A stretch of 64,000 bases of DNA from contig CM075104.1 in the NCBI GenBank assembly GCA_037576195.1, positions 15,082,211-15,146,210 on the forward strand, read 5' to 3'. Under the pieces are notes generated by a model. That model was not told the DNA's origin. It was given only the letters and a program-made list of their open reading frames with translations, and made no database searches. A program made the position numbers and the translations under genes. Of the stretch, positions 60,529 through 64,000 are shown one piece after another; position 1 is the first letter of the stretch, and every line of letters begins with the position of its first letter. The stretch comes from Phytoseiulus persimilis. Its lineage: Eukaryota > Arthropoda > Arachnida > Mesostigmata > Phytoseiidae.

Positions 60529-63486
60529 TCCCCGAAACCGCCAATCCAGTGGAGAGTTCGAAGGTTCCTCAGCCATTTCGAATCTTGAGGAAGACTCGAG
60601 AGCCAGGCTCTGAAGCATCACAAGAGCAAACAAGCGAGCTGGAGAAGACGTGAACGACTTAGGTTCAAAAATCGGCAACACATCTCACCGGTGGTCAAAT
60701 GTGGAACGTACCTTGCAGCAACTTTGACACCAAGTCAGCCGTATCTGGAAACGCGGCTGTGCCGCGGTCGTATCCGAGTCACGTCAGTCGGAAAGGAACA
60801 GTCGCGTCAGTGTTATCTTTGCAACCTTGCTCCGAGCGGATCCGAGCCCGAGCAGGGAACTGTGCAACGATTACGCTTTCCTCTGATCCGCTAGGAAGCG
60901 GCTTTACTGGACAAAACGACTGTGAACAACACTACTCTACCAAGACTTACCGCGGTTCCAAAGCGGCTCCATTTTCATCCTCACTGTCTCTCGACATAAT
61001 GCCTCGGGGACGCCGACCCCTTCTCACTTGAATCGTTGCTCTTGAGGAATGATGCAAGAAGCTCTTTCCATGCTCTGCTCACGAATGCTCCCATTTTCTA
61101 TGGTTCACATCTCCTTTGGCGGTTAGCTTTCCCATCTAATTGGGCGGCACGGGAATAATCGCCGATATTTTTGCCTCGATTTCAATATGTTGCCTCACAC
61201 AATGGGCGGAAGAAGAGATTTGACTCATAATACGTTCGGTATCTTGAGTTATGCGCATACCTAATGCATCTTTGCTATTTCCCGGAGTGGTATCGAGGTG
61301 AATAGAATATTTGCTAGATTGAACGCGACATCATGGTGTGAGAAGGATGACAATAGTTACAATGCTCCTTCGAGAACTCCTATCATCATGGAACGCTCCC
61401 GATGACGAAAGTTCCAATCTGCATGTTTGCTTGCTGCGAAAAGTTGTACATAGCATAGCTCAGGACCGAATGTGGTGAGTAAAGCATGATCTGAGCGAGA
61501 TAGTCCCGAGACCAGGGACACTTCAAGAGCCTGATGCATCTTCTCGGTCAAGGACTCGTCGTCGACGAGCGATAGGCGTAGGAGCGAGCTCTAAACAGCA
61601 ATGAAAAATTTATTCCACGCGCAATGTGCCGGGCGCGTTGAAGTGCAACTTTTGGCCTTATCGCTTATGCAAAACTCGGTGTTGCACCCAACTTCCCTCG
61701 CAGACTCTCGCCCGCTCCTTGGTGTCGCTCCTGGTTTTTGCATTTTTGTTTTCTCTGCTGCGAGCGAAGCACAAACCAATGTCCAAGATCGTTGATTGCT
61801 CCCAATCAATTGAACTGAACGGATGATGATTTTCTCTCTCTCGGACCGGAAAATGAGGTTGATTTTCATAAATCCTTCGGTGGACTCCTCACTGACATCG
61901 AAAGCGAATTCTGATTCTCCACAGAATCTCGATTATTCACGCAGAGGCGAAAAGCCCAAGGTGAGGCCGAATATGTCTCTAGACTGCAAATATTCTTGTC
62001 ACAGTGTTGTGGCGTCACAGACTCTCGGAAATTCGTCTTTTTTTTTTTCAAATATCATTTTTTTCCGAGCCAAACTCGGTCCATGTTTTCTCAGTAAACA
62101 CTGAGCTGAACGATCTGGATCGGTTTGCAGACCCATGAATAGCAAAAAACAGGTTTGACTCAGCCGAAACTATGACGACTATTTCACAAAACGCGCCAAA
62201 ATGTCAGGAACAGCTGCATGATGACTTGACATCCTAAGTGAAAAGCGTGGTCATTCGGTCGAAATTCGCTCTTCTCTCGTAACAAAAAAATGTCCAGTCG
62301 GTATGCTTCCCGACATTTTTCGATAGCTTGAGCTCACGGGTACGAGTTTGTTTCGGGTCACAACGACAATAACAATCGAAGCTCTCGACTCTACCCCAAT
62401 TCGAAGTGAACAGGGAACGTCCTGCTCGCGGCCACACATCATAAGCGAGCTTTGAAAGTGATGTCAAGAAAGTGGTTAAGTGAGTGAGATGGGAAAAGCG
62501 CAGGGAGAGGCGGAAGAAGAAGACAGACCCATCGCGTGTCTGAAGTGTCGTTTGTCTTTGTCGTCTTGACGGGCGGCCGTCTTTCTATCACGTCTTTCTC
62601 TTGAGGTGTTGGTGTTTTGAGTTTTTTTTCCCTTCTCGCTCTGAGGGCCGCAGTCGTTGATTGCACCGCTGTCAGTTTCGTTCCGAGCTCGCAAATGCTC
62701 AAGAACAAATCGCAATGACAGTCACTCGAAAAAAGAATGCTGGCAGCCTGACGAGCGAGCTGACGCTACCACGAACGGTAAATGCAGGGCTCCGGCTAGT
62801 TATCGCTCTGGATCGATGGAGGCTCGAGGAGAGATGGGAGACACGGACTTCGTACTCGGTTACCGTCGGAGTTCTTCGAAACTCAAGAAATCTTCGCCGT
62901 AAGCCGGTGAGGGTGCAAGGGCATTCTCGTGCATTCTTTTTCCTGACTTCGATCTCTTATCAACATACCGTTGGTTCCAGCGCTGCTTTCGAGGAGCCTC
63001 GTTATCTGCGTAGCATGGGAGTTGAGACGCTGCGCTCCCCAAGGTCGAGAGCGGCAAACTTGGTGTTCCTAGACGGCATCCCGACAAAGATGAATATCGA
63101 ATCATCCCAAGGGATAGATGATTATAAGTCAGTGAATTGTGACTCCAACCGAAATAGTAGACTCTCAAAGCTGCGAGTGTGTGCGATGTTAGTTTCTTCG
63201 CCAAGACGAGCGCGTCTTGTTCCTGACAGAACAGAATCGTTTCTTTATTCGCCCAGGGGTCCATTATTGAAACCATCTCCCGGTCAAGATTTCCATCATA
63301 TTTTTTCACATTTCACCGAAGAATCGAAATGACTGCCTCAGGATCCTCAATCGATGACATTTGAGTTTCGAGAGGAGTACAAGAATTGACCAAGGTATGG
63401 ATAGAACAGAGTCGGGCTCGAGAATTCCCGACCTCGAAATTCCATAACGATAATCTCAATAATACCACCGCACACATTATACTCAC

Positions 63487-63726
63487 ATGATTGTGGTTGT
63501 GATTTGCACACTTATTGCTCTCCCAATCTTGAGTTCAGTTTTCCGTGATCAGATACGGCAGTCTTTCCACGAAATCTACACATACCACCCTGCCTCGAAA
63601 GCGTTGTCTGTGGAGATGATCGCGGGGTCGAAAAATGATTCCGCCCACACTCCTGCTGGAATTTCCTTCTTCAGCTCATCACTTGGGGAAAAACCCGATC
63701 CTGGAAAATCTTTTCGCCATCAATAG
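63487..63726 (+). CDS. Tentative short open frame with hydrophobic start
   Basis: This is a 79-codon frame from ATG. The first 19 residues (MIVVVICTLIALPILSSVF) resemble a signal peptide or membrane anchor and are followed by a polar segment with no cysteines. No homologue comes to mind. The ATG context (ACTCAC then ATG) has no strong start consensus. Another frame begins 29 bases after it (63755-63982) in a different phase. Short hydrophobic runs arise easily by chance, so the call is weak. Confidence 0.08.
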   Translation: MIVVVICTLIALPILSSVFRDQIRQSFHEIYTYHPASKALSVEMIAGSKNDSAHTPAGISFFSSSLGEKPDPGKSFRHQ

Positions 63727-64000
63727 TTTGAAGTAGGTCGCAGCTTTCTCCTCTTTGATTGCGCCGATCAGTCAAGAACTGAGTCTACTAGAGGGGCGCG
63801 AAAAATGTTTTCTTTCCGACCTTTCGCAAAACACTGCCCGAGAGAAGTCAATCGATCGAGTTCGTTTTGGTTTATTCGGATGCTGCGGAGGATTCTACGG
63901 ATTCGCTGCAGAAATGGCGAGGATCGGTCCAGAGCTCTGGAATGACAACGCTACAGCATCACAAAAATCACTGACCTGTTGACAAAATCGTCGTCCCTTA

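Larger units (their letters stand above)
59257..64000. other. No supported gene apart from the tentative frame listed
   Basis: Frames reach 223 codons on the plus strand (62661-63332, TTG start) and 149 on the minus strand of the same place. Frame 61823-61960 starts with ATG and ends at a good donor (AAG|GTGAGG), but no next exon was found. The 10-base foldback terminus recurs at 61160-61169. Confidence 0.4.

Noticed and set aside
62661-63332. 223-codon frame, plus strand, with a 149-codon minus-strand frame opposite
   Set aside because: It opens on TTG, both strands look equally plausible, and neither shows a known domain.

Overview
The window looks like 64 kb of eukaryotic nuclear DNA that is almost entirely non-coding, or too finely split into exons for any gene to be recognised by eye. 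Base composition is balanced, CpG is not depleted, and TCGA, TTCGA and GAATC words are conspicuously common. Reading frames are short on both strands: the longest ATG-started frame is 274 codons and most are under 100. There is no operon-like packing, and I recognised no tRNA, rRNA or snRNA motif and no known protein family. A small arthropod with a CpG-rich genome, such as a mite, would fit, but that is a weak inference from composition only.

The clearest structure is a foldback element at 2165-2423. Two 54-bp arms match at 53 of 54 positions in inverted orientation around a 151-bp centre, as in a non-autonomous DNA transposon (MITE). The outermost 10 bases of its arms recur alone at 12884-12893 and 61160-61169.

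Other secure features are simple-sequence DNA. There is a 148-bp uninterrupted GA dinucleotide array (46548-46695), several tetranucleotide arrays (GGTT/GGCT, TGAC, ATCC, GGTC, GAGC, GGAT), and long mononucleotide runs of C, G or T. A 30-bp near-perfect palindrome at 60499-60528 has a full AP-1-type half inside it. A stretch of about 760 bp (58497-59256) lacks substantial frames, mixes AT-rich sequence with several small hairpins, and carries a tRNA-promoter-like B-box word.

Region by region: 1-5 kb holds the foldback element and otherwise unassigned sequence; 5.1-6.2 kb has no appreciable open frame; 6.2-40 kb is featureless apart from short repeats and one acidic open frame on the minus strand (37826-38329); 40-43.2 kb is rich in low-complexity tracts and AT-rich homeodomain-type words; 43-58 kb holds the GA array and scattered motifs; 58.5-64 kb holds the hairpin-rich stretch and the palindrome. 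Three open frames are listed as very tentative coding candidates. In this DNA several overlapping frames often look equally protein-like, so composition alone cannot prove coding. No pathway or gene network can be inferred from this window.
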